A stretch of 64,000 nucleotides of DNA from Alkalinema sp. FACHB-956 (GCF_014697025.1 NZ_JACJRC010000005.1:153862-217861), one strand, 5' to 3'; counted from the first letter of the stretch, positions 8,345-17,627 are shown. Translations and numbers: made by a program. Notes: a model not told the origin generated them from the sequence alone.

Positions 8345-9322
8345 GTGGACACAAGTTTGTTGCTGTTCAACATTCTTAACCCGCCTGTCTTGTTCTTTTT
8401 CTCGGGGGTGCTGGCCAAGCTGGTGAAGTCGGATCTCGAAATCCCTGCACCCTTGCCGAAGCTATTTTCACTCTATCTACTCATGGCGATCGGCTTCAAA
8501 GGCGGCTACGAAATTGCGGAAAGTGGCTTTACTAACGAAATTGCCCTAACCTTGGCAACCTCCGTGGCCATGGCCTGCCTGATCCCAATCTACTCGTTTT
8601 TCATTCTGCGGCTCAGGTTAGATGTTTACAATGCAGCGGCGATCGCGGCAGCCTACGGATCCATTAGTGCGGTTACGTTTGTCACTGCAGGCTCCTTTTT
8701 GAACAAATTGGGCATCGACTTTGGCGGCCATATGGTTGCAGCCCTTGCCTTAATGGAATCTCCCGCAATTATTGTTGGGCTGCTGCTCGTTCGGATGCAT
8801 GCGACTAAACCACAGGGATCGGAGTCGATGTCTTGGAAGGAACTCCTGCGGGAAGCTTTTCTAAATGGGTCCGTTTTCCTGCTGATGTGTAGCTTAGTGG
8901 TCGGCTTGCTGACTGGGGAAGCGGGCTGGAGCAAGATGAAACCTTTTGTGGAAGATTTATTTTACGGGGCTTTGGCCTTTTTTCTACTGGATATGGGGCT
9001 CGTTTCCGCAAAGCGCCTGAGTGATCTGCGCAAAGCCGGGTCCTTCGTGATTGCCTTCTCTGTTTTTATGCCAGTCTTCAATGCAGTCCTAGGAATTTTG
9101 ATTGCCCGTTTCTTGGGAATGACCTTAGGGAATGCACTGTTATTTTCAGTACTTTGTGCCAGTGCATCCTATATTGCCGTTCCCGCCGCTATGCGGATGT
9201 CGGTACCGGAGGCCAATCCCAGCATTTACATTTCCATGGCTTTGGCCTTAACCTTCCCCTTTAACATTGTGGTAGGAATTCCCGTTTATCTAGAGATCAT
9301 TAAACAGATTTGGGGAGTATAA
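8345..9322 (+). CDS. sbtA: Sodium-dependent bicarbonate transporter, SbtA family
   Basis: 325 residues, about ten membrane segments in two inverted halves. SbtA imports HCO3- with Na+ across the plasma membrane for the CO2-concentrating mechanism. The start is a GTG at 8345 with a perfect AGGAGG at 8332-8337, 7 nt upstream; the open frame reaches back to TTG 8321 but that would place the ribosome site inside the gene. The N-terminal half ends with IAAAYGSISAVTFV and a negatively charged central loop (residues ~155-175) separates the halves. The sbtB gene follows after 2 nt, which supports the assignment. Sequence is fairly divergent from the best-studied Synechocystis protein. Confidence 0.88.
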   Translation: MDTSLLLFNILNPPVLFFFSGVLAKLVKSDLEIPAPLPKLFSLYLLMAIGFKGGYEIAESGFTNEIALTLATSVAMACLIPIYSFFILRLRLDVYNAAAIAAAYGSISAVTFVTAGSFLNKLGIDFGGHMVAALALMESPAIIVGLLLVRMHATKPQGSESMSWKELLREAFLNGSVFLLMCSLVVGLLTGEAGWSKMKPFVEDLFYGALAFFLLDMGLVSAKRLSDLRKAGSFVIAFSVFMPVFNAVLGILIARFLGMTLGNALLFSVLCASASYIAVPAAMRMSVPEANPSIYISMALALTFPFNIVVGIPVYLEIIKQIWGV

Positions 9323-9324
9323 AC

Positions 9325-9657
9325 ATGACAACGCCGGAAATCAAACAGGGAACTAAACCGGTCAAGCGAATTGAAATTGTTGTGCCAGCCGTTGAGCTAC
9401 GCAAGATTTTAAAAGTGCTCGATCGTATTGGGGTCGGTTACAGCATTTTTCGCAATGTTATGGGCCGGGGGGATTGTGGTCAGTCGGTGGATGATTTTGA
9501 CCTAGGCACCGATTTAGCCAATGATTACATCCTGACCCTTTGCGATCGCGATCAGGAAGAGAAGATTGTGGAGGGAATTCGACCACTCCTAGAACGCTAT
9601 GGTGGGGTCTGCTGGACTTCCGATGCCAACTGGGTCATCCATACGCTGTCTTGCTAG
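9325..9657 (+). CDS. sbtB: PII-like regulator of SbtA
   Basis: 110 residues from the ATG at 9325, two bases after the sbtA stop. The ferredoxin-like fold of PII proteins is visible as KRIEIVVPAVELRKILKVLDRIGVGYSIF, a short T-loop region (NVMGRGDCGQSVDDF), then YILTLCDRDQEEKIVEGIRPLLERYGGVCW. SbtB binds adenine nucleotides and c-di-AMP and controls SbtA at the membrane. The C-terminus ends at WVIHTLSC and lacks the CGPxGC-type redox loop of some SbtB proteins. Confidence 0.87.
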   Translation: MTTPEIKQGTKPVKRIEIVVPAVELRKILKVLDRIGVGYSIFRNVMGRGDCGQSVDDFDLGTDLANDYILTLCDRDQEEKIVEGIRPLLERYGGVCWTSDANWVIHTLSC

Positions 9658-9689
9658 TTAAAGCTTGAAATTAGCTAACCAACTTATTT

Positions 9690-10316
9690 TTAGTTACGTT
9701 TTTCAGTTGCGTTTGGGTCATTCATCACCCGTCGATAACGAGGGCGGCAGGGGCTGCCCCAACACACTTGCTGACTCGGCAGGGAAGTGAAAACGTTGCT
9801 GCGAGCTCCAACCACAGTATTTGCCCCGATCGTCACCCCCGGAGCAATAAAGCAATCCGCTGCAATCCAACTCCCGTTCCCGATCGTAATTTCTGCGGTT
9901 TGTAAACCAAAACTACGATCGGTCATATCATGGCTCCCTGTACAAAGGTAACTTTTTTGGGAAATGACACAGTGATTGCCAACGCGAATGGTATCTAAGC
10001 TGTACAAAACAACATCATCGCCAATCCAACTATAGTCACCAATTTCCACCTTCCAGGGATAGGTCAATCGGGCTGTGGGCCGAATTAACACCCCTTTCCC
10101 AATTTTGGCCCCAAAGCAACGCAGAACCCAGCAACGAAATCCACTGGCAGAATGTAAACTGAGGGGAAACGCGATCGCCTGCACCAGCCACCACAGCAAA
10201 ATAAACCAGCTTGGTCGCCCGCGATCGAACCAAGATTGATCATAGGTGCGCAGATCAACCCAAGCAGGCATTTCGAGTGGAACAAGCTCGACGGGCTGGG
10301 CTGTCTCTTCTGCCAT
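9690..10316 (-). CDS. WcaF-like hexapeptide-repeat O-acetyltransferase
   Basis: 208 residues from the ATG at 10314-10316; an ATG at 10352 would add 12 poorly conserved residues. The head (VDLRTYDQSWFDRGRPSW) and hydrophobic stretch are typical of colanic-acid WcaF-type acetyltransferases. From residue ~75 it is a left-handed beta helix with [LIV]-G-x-x-x-x repeats (KIGKGVLIRP, EIGDYSWIGDDVVL, TIGNGSWIAADCFI, GVTIGANTVVGARS). It probably acetylates a sugar in an exopolysaccharide. Two glycosyltransferase genes lie just upstream on the same strand. Confidence 0.88.
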   Translation of the reverse strand: MAEETAQPVELVPLEMPAWVDLRTYDQSWFDRGRPSWFILLWWLVQAIAFPLSLHSASGFRCWVLRCFGAKIGKGVLIRPTARLTYPWKVEIGDYSWIGDDVVLYSLDTIRVGNHCVISQKSYLCTGSHDMTDRSFGLQTAEITIGNGSWIAADCFIAPGVTIGANTVVGARSNVFTSLPSQQVCWGSPCRPRYRRVMNDPNATEKRN

Positions 10317-10373
10317 GGAATGAGTGGGTTGAGAGGGAGGGTTTGGGAGCATGGGAGGTTAAATGAGAGCGAC

Positions 10374-10400
10374 AGGGCATGACTACCGTAGCCATGCCCT
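10374..10400. terminator. Hairpin between glycosyltransferase and acetyltransferase genes
   Basis: AGGGCATG (10374-10381) and CATGCCCT (10393-10400) form an 8-bp stem. There is no T-run, so this may be an intercistronic stabilising structure. Confidence 0.4.
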
Positions 10401-10450
10401 CATACATCACTTTTCACGGATCTTGTTCAATCGAGAACCTATGCTGGAGC

Positions 10451-11410
10451 CTAAGCTTCGGGTTGGGGCACAGGCGATAATGTCATCCGATCTGTGAGCG
10501 TATCGGTTTGATTCAAAACGCCTCCCAATTGCTCCAATTCAAATAGCTTAACGCCAATCTGATATTCATACTGGCTGAGCAAGCGGGCATAGGTATAGCC
10601 TGCTTGCCCGTCTAGAAATCCTAACCGTAGGATATAGAACAAAATGAACCGCAGCAAAGGTCTGAAGGGTAAGCGCACCCAGATCTTTTTAAGAAAACGC
10701 TTGCGCTGAACGGCTCCCCCAAACAAATTGGCCCCGATCGTGCCTGCGTGATCCTTGCCATTGCGCAAATTGTAATACACTTGAGCTTCCCAATTGGAGT
10801 AGCGGTTGTGGCGCTCTAACCAATGGTAAATATCCCGGAAGTCAATGTGGAGCATGTCATTTTTCAGATAGCCCACTTCCCCCTGCAACACAACGTGCTC
10901 GTGGACTTCGTTGTCCCCCGTATTGCGCATTCCTTCAGTCCCTAGGTTTTCGTAGCGACCTTGGGCATGTTGGAACAGGCGAAGATTCCAGTCAGGATAT
11001 TTCCCGCCATAGCGAATCCACTTACCCAGGAAAAAGACTTTACGGTTGAGGTAATAGCCTTGAAACGCTGGATTCTGGATGGCTTCAGCAATTTCTTCCC
11101 ACAATTCCGGGGTGATCCGCTCATCACAATCCACAATCAACACCCAGGGATTGCGAAAAGGTAGATTTTCCAAGGACCAATTTTTCTTTTTGGGATAGCG
11201 CCCATTGAACTGGAATTGCACCACCTGAGCGCCATAGCTTTCCGCAATTTCAACGCTCCGATCGCTGCTTTGCGAATCCACAACAAAGACTTCATCCGCC
11301 CGCGCCACACTTTGCAAACAAGCCGGTAAGTTGGCTTCTTCGTTCCGGGCCGGGATCAGGACAGAAACAGGAATTTTGGATGAATTAGACGGAGTTTTGG
11401 CGTGGGTCAT
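10451..11410 (-). CDS. Family 2 glycosyltransferase
   Basis: 319 residues. The GT-A fold starts at VSVLIPARNEEANLPACLQS, with VVDSQSSDRSVEIA as the nucleotide-binding loop and the DxD-type metal motif in LIVDCDERITPELW (about residues 90-103). The middle (YLNRKVFFLGKWIRYGGKYPDWNLRLF) resembles WaaE/KdtX-type transferases, which act on lipopolysaccharide or capsule. A basic hydrophobic C-terminal segment suggests membrane association. It belongs with the WcaI-like and WcaF-like genes on either side, a probable exopolysaccharide group. Confidence 0.9.
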   Translation of the reverse strand: MTHAKTPSNSSKIPVSVLIPARNEEANLPACLQSVARADEVFVVDSQSSDRSVEIAESYGAQVVQFQFNGRYPKKKNWSLENLPFRNPWVLIVDCDERITPELWEEIAEAIQNPAFQGYYLNRKVFFLGKWIRYGGKYPDWNLRLFQHAQGRYENLGTEGMRNTGDNEVHEHVVLQGEVGYLKNDMLHIDFRDIYHWLERHNRYSNWEAQVYYNLRNGKDHAGTIGANLFGGAVQRKRFLKKIWVRLPFRPLLRFILFYILRLGFLDGQAGYTYARLLSQYEYQIGVKLFELEQLGGVLNQTDTLTDRMTLSPVPQPEA

Positions 11411-11506
11411 AACCGTTAAAACTGAAGGACTGGCCTAAAGTGGAAAATTCGGCATGGGAAATCGTTGCCTTAGTGTGCCCCAGGGACCGTTGATTCGCTC
11501 GATCAG

Positions 11507-11548
11507 CCTGTAATTTTTGGCTGGTGCAACCTGTAATTTTTGGCTGGT
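11507..11548. repeat. 19-bp direct repeat, period 23
   Basis: CCTGTAATTTTTGGCTGGT at 11507-11525 and 11530-11548, separated by GCAA. It sits in the spacer between the two glycosyltransferase genes. Confidence 0.92.
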
Positions 11549-11591
11549 AGGGCCGTCCCAGCCACGACCAGCCCCAAAAACGCTAATACTA

Positions 11592-11629
11592 TAAAACGAT
11601 CGAGACGGCCCTAGGGGAATCTCGATCGT
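11592..11629 (-). terminator. Terminator after WcaI-like gene
   Basis: Minus strand ACGATCGAGA, 14-nt loop, TCTCGATCGT, then TTTATAG. Perfect 10-bp stem, 41 nt after the stop codon of the upstream glycosyltransferase. Confidence 0.75.
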
Positions 11630-11670
11630 GTAAACCCAGTGATCTTGTCGAACCTTTAACGGACTTGGAG

Positions 11671-12963
11671 CTAGCTGCCTGACTTCTCAGGGCTGAGGGT
11701 GTAGGTTTCCACTAAGTCGGCTTCCTTAATGGTCGATCGCGCCGTTGCTTGCTTAAAGAGTGCTTCGTATTGATTGAGCGCTTGTTCAAAGGAATAGCGT
11801 TCAAGGGCAAATTGTCGGCCCTGGTGTCCTAGTGTTTCGACCAATTGTGGATTCTGATAGAGCTGGAACAAAGTATTGGCAAGGGCTTCTGCATTTTCCG
11901 GCTCAACGACCACGCCACCGTGACTTTTTTCGATCGCCTTTGCTGCGCTACCTGTGCTGGGAACCGACGCCACAACCGCTCGACCACTGGCCAGTAAAAC
12001 TTGGGTCTTGGATGGCATATTAAACGAAACGACATTGCGCTTTTGCACAATTAAACCCACATCTGCCGCAGATAACATTTCGGGTAATTTCTCCCGAGGT
12101 TGGAAGGGGAGTAGTTTAACGTTATCCGTCCCGTAATGATTGCACAATTCCTGTAATTTTGCGATCGCCTTCGATTCGCCCACAATCACAAACACAATCT
12201 CGCTCTGATGTTTGAGTTGGGCGGCTGCTTGAATAACCGTTTCCAGCCCTTGGGTGAGGGCTATATTGCCGGAATACATGACCACAAACTTGTCTTCGAG
12301 GCCATGGGCTTTGCGAAACGCATTATTAGTTTTGGGAAGGGGACGAATAAACTGCGTATCGACCCAATTGGGAATGCAGGTAATTTTGCTGGCTGATACG
12401 CCTTTGCCGACCAGATTATCAATAAAGCCATCCGCAATGACGCTGATCGTATGGGCCGATCGATAGGCGAATTTTTCAAGTTTTTCTAACACCTTAATCA
12501 GCGGTTGATTGCGCAGTAATCCCAAGTGAACCGCCGCTTCCGGTAAAATATCTTGCACGTTCAGCACGACTGGCGCATTATAAATCCATCCCAGTACCGT
12601 CGCAGGCACACACACGGGTAAGGGGGGAACGGTTAAAAGAATGACATCCGGTCGCCACCCTCGCAACGCTTGCACAAAACTTGTGAGCACAAAACTGCCA
12701 TCAAGAAGAATGCGATCGAGGAGACTTGGACGAGGCTTGACCCAAATATAGCTGCGTTGAATGGTGACCCCGTTGCGTTCTTCAGTCAGGTAAAGCTTGT
12801 TGCGGTATCCCTCGTAAATTTGGCGTTGGGGATAGTTGGGCATACCAGTCACTACTCGAACTTCATGCCCCTTGCTCACAAGCCCTTCCGCCAACTCTGT
12901 CATCAATGGGGCAATCCCGATCGGCTCCGGGTAATAGTTGTAGGCGTAGATCAAAATTCGCAT
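11671..12963 (-). CDS. WcaI-like family 4 glycosyltransferase
   Basis: 430 residues from the ATG at 12961-12963 (MRILIYAYNYYPEPIGIAPL, the family start; a longer start at 12984 is unlikely). GT-B fold: N-terminal acceptor domain with GMPNYPQRQIYEGYR, linker near residue 185, and a C-terminal donor domain with VVMYSGNIALTQGLETVIQAA and the nucleotide-sugar-binding region DVGLIVQKRN...MPSKTQVLLASGR. WcaI-type enzymes add fucose-like sugars in colanic-acid-type polysaccharides. First gene of the small exopolysaccharide group; it has its own terminator, so the downstream genes may have their own promoter. Confidence 0.9.
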   Translation of the reverse strand: MRILIYAYNYYPEPIGIAPLMTELAEGLVSKGHEVRVVTGMPNYPQRQIYEGYRNKLYLTEERNGVTIQRSYIWVKPRPSLLDRILLDGSFVLTSFVQALRGWRPDVILLTVPPLPVCVPATVLGWIYNAPVVLNVQDILPEAAVHLGLLRNQPLIKVLEKLEKFAYRSAHTISVIADGFIDNLVGKGVSASKITCIPNWVDTQFIRPLPKTNNAFRKAHGLEDKFVVMYSGNIALTQGLETVIQAAAQLKHQSEIVFVIVGESKAIAKLQELCNHYGTDNVKLLPFQPREKLPEMLSAADVGLIVQKRNVVSFNMPSKTQVLLASGRAVVASVPSTGSAAKAIEKSHGGVVVEPENAEALANTLFQLYQNPQLVETLGHQGRQFALERYSFEQALNQYEALFKQATARSTIKEADLVETYTLSPEKSGS

Positions 12964-13369
12964 ATTTGAGTGTCGCGCTGGCACAGAGAAGATTCATTCA
13001 GAAGGTTCCAGCTTCCTCAAAACTGAGGGAGCATCTGCCAGAAAACCGAGTCCCACTAAATCCAAGGAGATCATTGGTAGATTGAGAATCTAATGCCACA
13101 GTAGCGACAGACAAACTTTCCGGAAAAGACCCGAGGGGCTGAGTTCAGGGAATCTTTGTCTGATTCTAGACTGGCCTAAAGATTCTTTAAAGATTCCTCG
13201 TGATTTCTACGGGGCTACAGCAGCTTTCTAGGTAGCATTAATCACTTAATCCATAGATCAATGCGCTGGCCCGTACAGGCCCAGAAATATCATTCCATGG
13301 AGGTACGTGAGGTACTGTAGCCCAGTTTAACGAGGGGGTTTTAGGGCTTCCTCTGTGCAAACACTAAAC
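12964..13369. other. Intergenic region
   Basis: 406 bp upstream of the WcaI-like gene and downstream of the dehydrogenase gene. No ORF or RNA gene seen. Contains one 11-bp tandem duplication (13177-13198) and a shorter GAGGTAC pair near 13300-13315. Confidence 0.5.
13177..13198. repeat. 11-bp tandem duplication
   Basis: TAAAGATTCTT then TAAAGATTCCT (1 mismatch). Confidence 0.7.
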
Positions 13370-14248
13370 TTACACCCGGCTAGATGACGGGGAATGATGA
13401 ATCGCTGCGAATATTGCGGAATAGTCTTTGTCAGCCCAGCCTTGCTCGATCGCCGTTTGTAAAATTTGCTGCACCCCTGCCATCGCCTCTACTGAGAGCT
13501 GCTGCGATCGCGCCGTCTCAATGACTAGATTCATATCCTTGAGGAGGTGCTTGGTGGGGAAGTTTGGATTGTCATAATTCCCGTCCAGCATTCGTTGGAG
13601 CTTTTTATCAAACGTAGGCGCATAGAGGGCGCTCTGCCGCAGGATATCCATAAAGGCTGACACATCTCCCCCCGTCTGTTGAACCAAGGCTAAACTCAGC
13701 GCAAAGGCGGAGGTTAATGAGCCAATCAACTGATTCAATGCCAGTTTGAGGGTGGAAGCGCTGCCGACGGGGCCAATTAGCCGAGGGGATGCCCCCAGGG
13801 CTTGCAGGATGGGTAGGCAGCGATCAAAGGATTGGGGTTCCGCCCCCACCATGACCAGCAGCGTACCCTTTTGGGCTTCCGGAATGCTGCCTAATACGGG
13901 GGCTTCTAGGTAATCTCCCCCGATGGACAAAATTTGATCCCGAATTTCTAAGCTATCCGCTGGGGCGATCGTGCCCATTTGAATCACGGTTTTGCCCGCC
14001 AAACCGGGACGATTTTCGGGGGTCAGTAATGTGGCATGGATGGCCGCTGCATCCGTCAGCATTAAAATTAGGTAATCCGCATCGGCGATCGCTGCTTGGG
14101 GAGACGGGGCAATTTGGGCACCCGCTTGCTGCAACGGCACGACCTTTTCCGCAGTGCGATTGTAGGCAATTACCGAATGTCCAACTTCTAGCAAACGCTG
14201 GGCCATCGGTAATCCCATCAAGCCTGTCCCAAAAATTCCCAGTTGCAT
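13370..14248 (-). CDS. NAD(P)-dependent beta-hydroxyacid dehydrogenase
   Basis: 292 residues. The Rossmann motif is GIFGTGLMGLPMAQRLL at the N-terminus, followed by the NRT cofactor loop and an all-helical C-terminal domain. The conserved substrate motif LEAPVLGSIPEAQKGTL replaces the usual DAPVSGG, and the catalytic Lys is in STLKLALNQLIG at about residue 170. Family members reduce 3-hydroxyisobutyrate, tartronate semialdehyde, glyoxylate or succinic semialdehyde; glyoxylate/succinic-semialdehyde reductase is a reasonable guess in a cyanobacterium. No operon partner is evident. Confidence 0.88.
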   Translation of the reverse strand: MQLGIFGTGLMGLPMAQRLLEVGHSVIAYNRTAEKVVPLQQAGAQIAPSPQAAIADADYLILMLTDAAAIHATLLTPENRPGLAGKTVIQMGTIAPADSLEIRDQILSIGGDYLEAPVLGSIPEAQKGTLLVMVGAEPQSFDRCLPILQALGASPRLIGPVGSASTLKLALNQLIGSLTSAFALSLALVQQTGGDVSAFMDILRQSALYAPTFDKKLQRMLDGNYDNPNFPTKHLLKDMNLVIETARSQQLSVEAMAGVQQILQTAIEQGWADKDYSAIFAAIHHSPSSSRV

Positions 14249-14342
14249 TTCGATTCCGCTCCCTTGTCGTGACCGTAATTAGCCTACTACGGGAATTTGC
14301 GTTCTCGAAATCTGAAAAATTAGCCTAACCGGGCAAGCTGAC

Positions 14343-15041
14343 CTACCGCGACTCCTGATGGTTCAGTTGACGACCCAATGCCGTAGCCAGGTCTGGATAT
14401 CCTGCATCAATCAAGGCTTTGTCACGAATGCGGCAGGAGTCACACAGTCCGCAAGGTTCGCTTCCCCCTTGGTAGCAAGACCAGGTTTGAGCGATCGGAA
14501 CCCCCAATTTCACGGCGCGATGCACAATATCAACTTTGCTGTCTAGAACTAATGGAGCTACCAACCGAGGGGCATGGCCTTCTAATCCTGCTTTAGACGA
14601 CAGTTGGGCTAATCTTTCAAACGCCGCTAGATAGTCGGGCCGACAGTCGGGATAGCCAGAATAATCCACGGCATTAATGCCTAGGTAAATCGCCTCTGCT
14701 TGTTTGGCTTCTGCCAGAGCAAGGGCGATCGCGATGAAGACCGTATTGCGACCGGGGACATAGGTGGAGGGAATCACATCCGATTGGACGCCTTCGGTGG
14801 GAATCTCAATTTGCCGATCGGTCAATGCTGATCCGCCCCACTGGGACAGATTCACATCTAAAATAAAGTGTTCACTCAGGTTCAATGCTGCAACAAGGTC
14901 TCGGGCGGCTTGGAGTTCGCGATCGTGGCGTTGACCGTAGTAGAGCGACAGGGCAATCACTTCGTAGCCATCGGCGATCGCTTGGGCCGCAGAAGTTGCA
15001 GAATCTAAGCCACCGGATAAGAGAACCACCGCTTTTTTCAC
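14343..15041 (-). CDS. queC: 7-cyano-7-deazaguanine synthase
   Basis: 232 residues from a GTG at 15041, preceded at 9 nt by GGGAGG; the open frame extends to TTG 15083 but without a ribosome site. QueC makes preQ0 from 7-carboxy-7-deazaguanine, ATP and ammonia for queuosine in tRNA. The PP-loop ATPase motif is [12 protein letters not shown], the substrate region is [19 protein letters not shown], and four zinc-binding cysteines are in [16 protein letters not shown]. Other queuosine genes are not in the window. Confidence 0.95.
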   Translation of the reverse strand: MKKAVVLLSGGLDSATSAAQAIADGYEVIALSLYYGQRHDRELQAARDLVAALNLSEHFILDVNLSQWGGSALTDRQIEIPTEGVQSDVIPSTYVPGRNTVFIAIALALAEAKQAEAIYLGINAVDYSGYPDCRPDYLAAFERLAQLSSKAGLEGHAPRLVAPLVLDSKVDIVHRAVKLGVPIAQTWSCYQGGSEPCGLCDSCRIRDKALIDAGYPDLATALGRQLNHQESR

Positions 15042-15145
15042 AGGCACTTGCCTCCCGTTCACAACACAAAAGTCACAGAACAAACAAAAGAATTTATCAT
15101 AAAAGCTACATTCACAGCGTTAGTCTAATCACACGAAAATAATTG

Positions 15146-15907
15146 CTAGATGGAGGAATGCTCCATGAGCGCCTCGACCGCCGATCGTGGGTAGAGTAAC
15201 GTCCGACGATGACTCGATTCTCGAGGTTCAATGCCGGCTTGTTGCAAGCGCAGGGTGGCCGCTTGGGGTTTGCATTGTAATATCCGCGCAACTTCCGCGA
15301 GGGGTAACCACTGTTGCCCAAATCGTTCGAGCAAAACCCTATCCTCGGTATCCAAGATCTCCGTCAGCAGTCGCTGGGCCAATAGCCAGCAAGCTAGGGC
15401 ATCCGCTGCCGCCCGATGCGATTGACCGACCGTAAAACCAAAATGTTTGACTAAATCCGGTAAGCTGCGCGAGGGCAAGTCCGGCAGCATTAATCGCGCC
15501 AGTTGCAGGGTACAAAAACGCTCTTGCTTAAATTTAGAGAAATCAATTTGACAATGGCGCAGCTCTGCTTTGAGAAATGCATAGTCAAACTCTAAATTAT
15601 GGCAGGTGAGAATTCCAGGTTGGAGCCACGGCCAATACTGCGGCCATAGCTCGCTCGCGAGCGGGGCATTATCCACCATCGTTTGGCGAATGCCGGTCAA
15701 TTGGACAATGAACTCAGGAATCTGGGTTTGGCTATTCATTAAACTGGTTTGCTGGAAGGTGATGCCTGTTTTGAGATTGGCATGAATTACCGCAATTTCT
15801 GTCACCCTTGCTTGGGGCGGCTTATAACCCGTGGTTTCCAGGTCAACGATCGTCAAATCTTGCTGGGCAATGTGGCGATAAAAGGTAAGCAGATCGGTGG
15901 ATAGCAT
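15146..15907 (-). CDS. DEDDh 3'-5' exonuclease with C-terminal helix-turn-helix
   Basis: 253 residues. The exonuclease domain (1-180) shows the DnaQ/PolC epsilon motifs: ExoI IVDLETTGYKPP, ExoII CHNLEFDYAFL, and ExoIII SHRAAADALACW with the His and Asp metal ligands. The last 60 residues (PLAEVARILQCKPQAATLRLQQAGI...YPRSAVEALM) look like an excisionase/MerR-type DNA-binding helix-turn-helix. The combination suggests an exonuclease that is delivered to DNA by its own reader domain; its exact role (repair, or a polymerase III proofreading relative) is unknown. Confidence 0.85.
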   Translation of the reverse strand: MLSTDLLTFYRHIAQQDLTIVDLETTGYKPPQARVTEIAVIHANLKTGITFQQTSLMNSQTQIPEFIVQLTGIRQTMVDNAPLASELWPQYWPWLQPGILTCHNLEFDYAFLKAELRHCQIDFSKFKQERFCTLQLARLMLPDLPSRSLPDLVKHFGFTVGQSHRAAADALACWLLAQRLLTEILDTEDRVLLERFGQQWLPLAEVARILQCKPQAATLRLQQAGIEPRESSHRRTLLYPRSAVEALMEHSSI

Positions 15908-15926
15908 GGTTGGAGTCTAAACAAAT

Positions 15927-15952
15927 AAAAGACGTGCCAATGACACGCCTTT
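15927..15952 (-). terminator. Terminator after the DEAD-box helicase gene
   Basis: Minus strand AAAAGGCGTG, loop TCATTG, CACGTC then TTTTATTTG. One G-T pair in a 6-bp core stem, extended by A-T pairs. Confidence 0.65.
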
Positions 15953-16009
15953 TGATTCCGAATTAATCTAGGTTAACCGATGCAGAGCGCACCGATTGCC
16001 GATTGCTGA

Positions 16010-17512
16010 TTATTTTTTCAACACAGGACGGGGTACGTTCCCGCGATCTGCATTGTTTCTAGGCCGACGATCGCCTCCGCGATCGCTACGTCCCCGGACA
16101 CCACTCCCACGTCGATCGTCGGAGCGGAAACGGCGGCTTCCACCCCCCCCATTGCGCATTGGGCGATCAGCAGCCAATTCTTCCGGGGTCGGATCTGCCG
16201 ACGCATTCATCCAGTTAGGACGGGTCTTGTCGTAGTAGAGTTGTAAGGCTGCAGCTGCGATCGCATGGGTTTCGTAACCCTCTTCCGACAACTGGGAGAC
16301 GATCGGCAGGAAGGAAGCCATCCGCTCACCCGCCACGGCTTCCGCCAGTTGGGTTTTCAGTTTTTCAAGATGCTTCGCCTCAATTTCCGCACGGGTGGGG
16401 ACATTGCGAATATCTAGCTTCTGGCGAATATGGTTCTCAATGTCGCGCAGTTTCCGCTTATCGAGGGGATGGACGAGGGAGAGAGCTGTCCCTTCTTTAC
16501 CCGCCCGACCCGTCCGACCAATCCGGTGCACGTAGTTATCTACACTGTCCGGCAGATCGTAGTTGATAACATGGGTCAGGTCATCGACGTGAATCCCACG
16601 GGCTGCGATATCCGTTGCGACAATCCAACGAACTTGGCGTTGCTTAAACCGCAGTAAGAGGCGTTCCCGCTGGCTTTGGGTCAGGTCACCATGGTACTCA
16701 TCCACGCTGTGCCCTGCGGCTTGCAGTTGGCTGGTCAGTTCTGCTGCCGCCTTCCGAGTCCGGACAAAGATGATTGCGGATTCTGGATCTTCCAATTCCA
16801 ACACCGGCTGCAACGATCGCGACTTCGTCCAACCCCGTGGCACCATATAGACCACTTGATTAATCCGGGAGGGCGCAGCCTTGGGCTGTTCGATCGTCAC
16901 GTTGACCGGAGAGCGCAGGAACTTCGCAACTAGCTTGCGGATAGAAGGATCCATCGTCGCAGAGAAGAAGGCGGTTTGCCGTTCGCTGGGGGCTTGGCTG
17001 AGGATTTTCTCCACATCCTGAATAAAGCCCATGTTCAGCATTTCGTCTGCTTCGTCCAGAACGAACCAGCTAATTTGATCGAGCTTTAGGTCGCCCCGGT
17101 TCATCAGGTCAATGACCCGACCCGGCGTACCTACCACAATTTGCACGCCCCGTTGCAGTCGAGAGATTTGTAAATCGATCGACTGACCACCGTAGATGGG
17201 AAGAATCCGGACCCGACGATCGTCTGCAAAGCCACGGACTGCGGCACAGACTTGCACCGCAAGTTCACGGGTAGGGGTCAAAATCAAGGCTTGGACAGCA
17301 TGGTTACGGGGATCAATCCGTTCCAGGATCGGCAGGGAAAACGCCGCTGTCTTACCCGTTCCCGTTTGCGCTAATCCCATCACATCGCGACCGGCTAGCA
17401 GTTGAGGAATCGCCTGAGCCTGAATGGGCGTCGGGTTTGAAAATCCCTGCTGCTCCAGAAATTGAACGCGAGCTTCAGAGAGTCCAAGGCTTTGAAACGA
17501 AAGAGTCGTCAT
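16010..17512 (-). CDS. crhR: DEAD-box RNA helicase, CrhR/DeaD type
   Basis: 500 residues from the ATG at 17510-17512 (the frame starts 6 codons earlier). All helicase motifs are present in order: Q motif PTPIQAQAIPQ, motif I AQTGTGKTAAF, Ia LTPTRELAVQ, Ib VGTPGRV, II LDEADEML, III SATMD, then the C-terminal lobe with IIFVRTRK, ARGIHVDDL and HRIGRTGRAGKEG. The tail after residue 440 is rich in Arg, Gly and Asp (DDRRGSGVRGRSDRGGDRR), an RNA-binding extension. In Synechocystis the close relative CrhR responds to redox and cold. The leader to rimO is 115 nt with no clear structure. Confidence 0.9.
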   Translation of the reverse strand: MTTLSFQSLGLSEARVQFLEQQGFSNPTPIQAQAIPQLLAGRDVMGLAQTGTGKTAAFSLPILERIDPRNHAVQALILTPTRELAVQVCAAVRGFADDRRVRILPIYGGQSIDLQISRLQRGVQIVVGTPGRVIDLMNRGDLKLDQISWFVLDEADEMLNMGFIQDVEKILSQAPSERQTAFFSATMDPSIRKLVAKFLRSPVNVTIEQPKAAPSRINQVVYMVPRGWTKSRSLQPVLELEDPESAIIFVRTRKAAAELTSQLQAAGHSVDEYHGDLTQSQRERLLLRFKQRQVRWIVATDIAARGIHVDDLTHVINYDLPDSVDNYVHRIGRTGRAGKEGTALSLVHPLDKRKLRDIENHIRQKLDIRNVPTRAEIEAKHLEKLKTQLAEAVAGERMASFLPIVSQLSEEGYETHAIAAAALQLYYDKTRPNWMNASADPTPEELAADRPMRNGGGGSRRFRSDDRRGSGVRGRSDRGGDRRPRNNADRGNVPRPVLKK

Positions 17513-17627
17513 CAGATTTCCTAAAAACAAAGAAGGTTAGGCAAACGGGTGCGCGATGACCGCTAGGCGCGACCTGATTTACGCACCAATCCCAAATTTT
17601 TTAATGGGAAAGGAAAAAATTGAGAAA

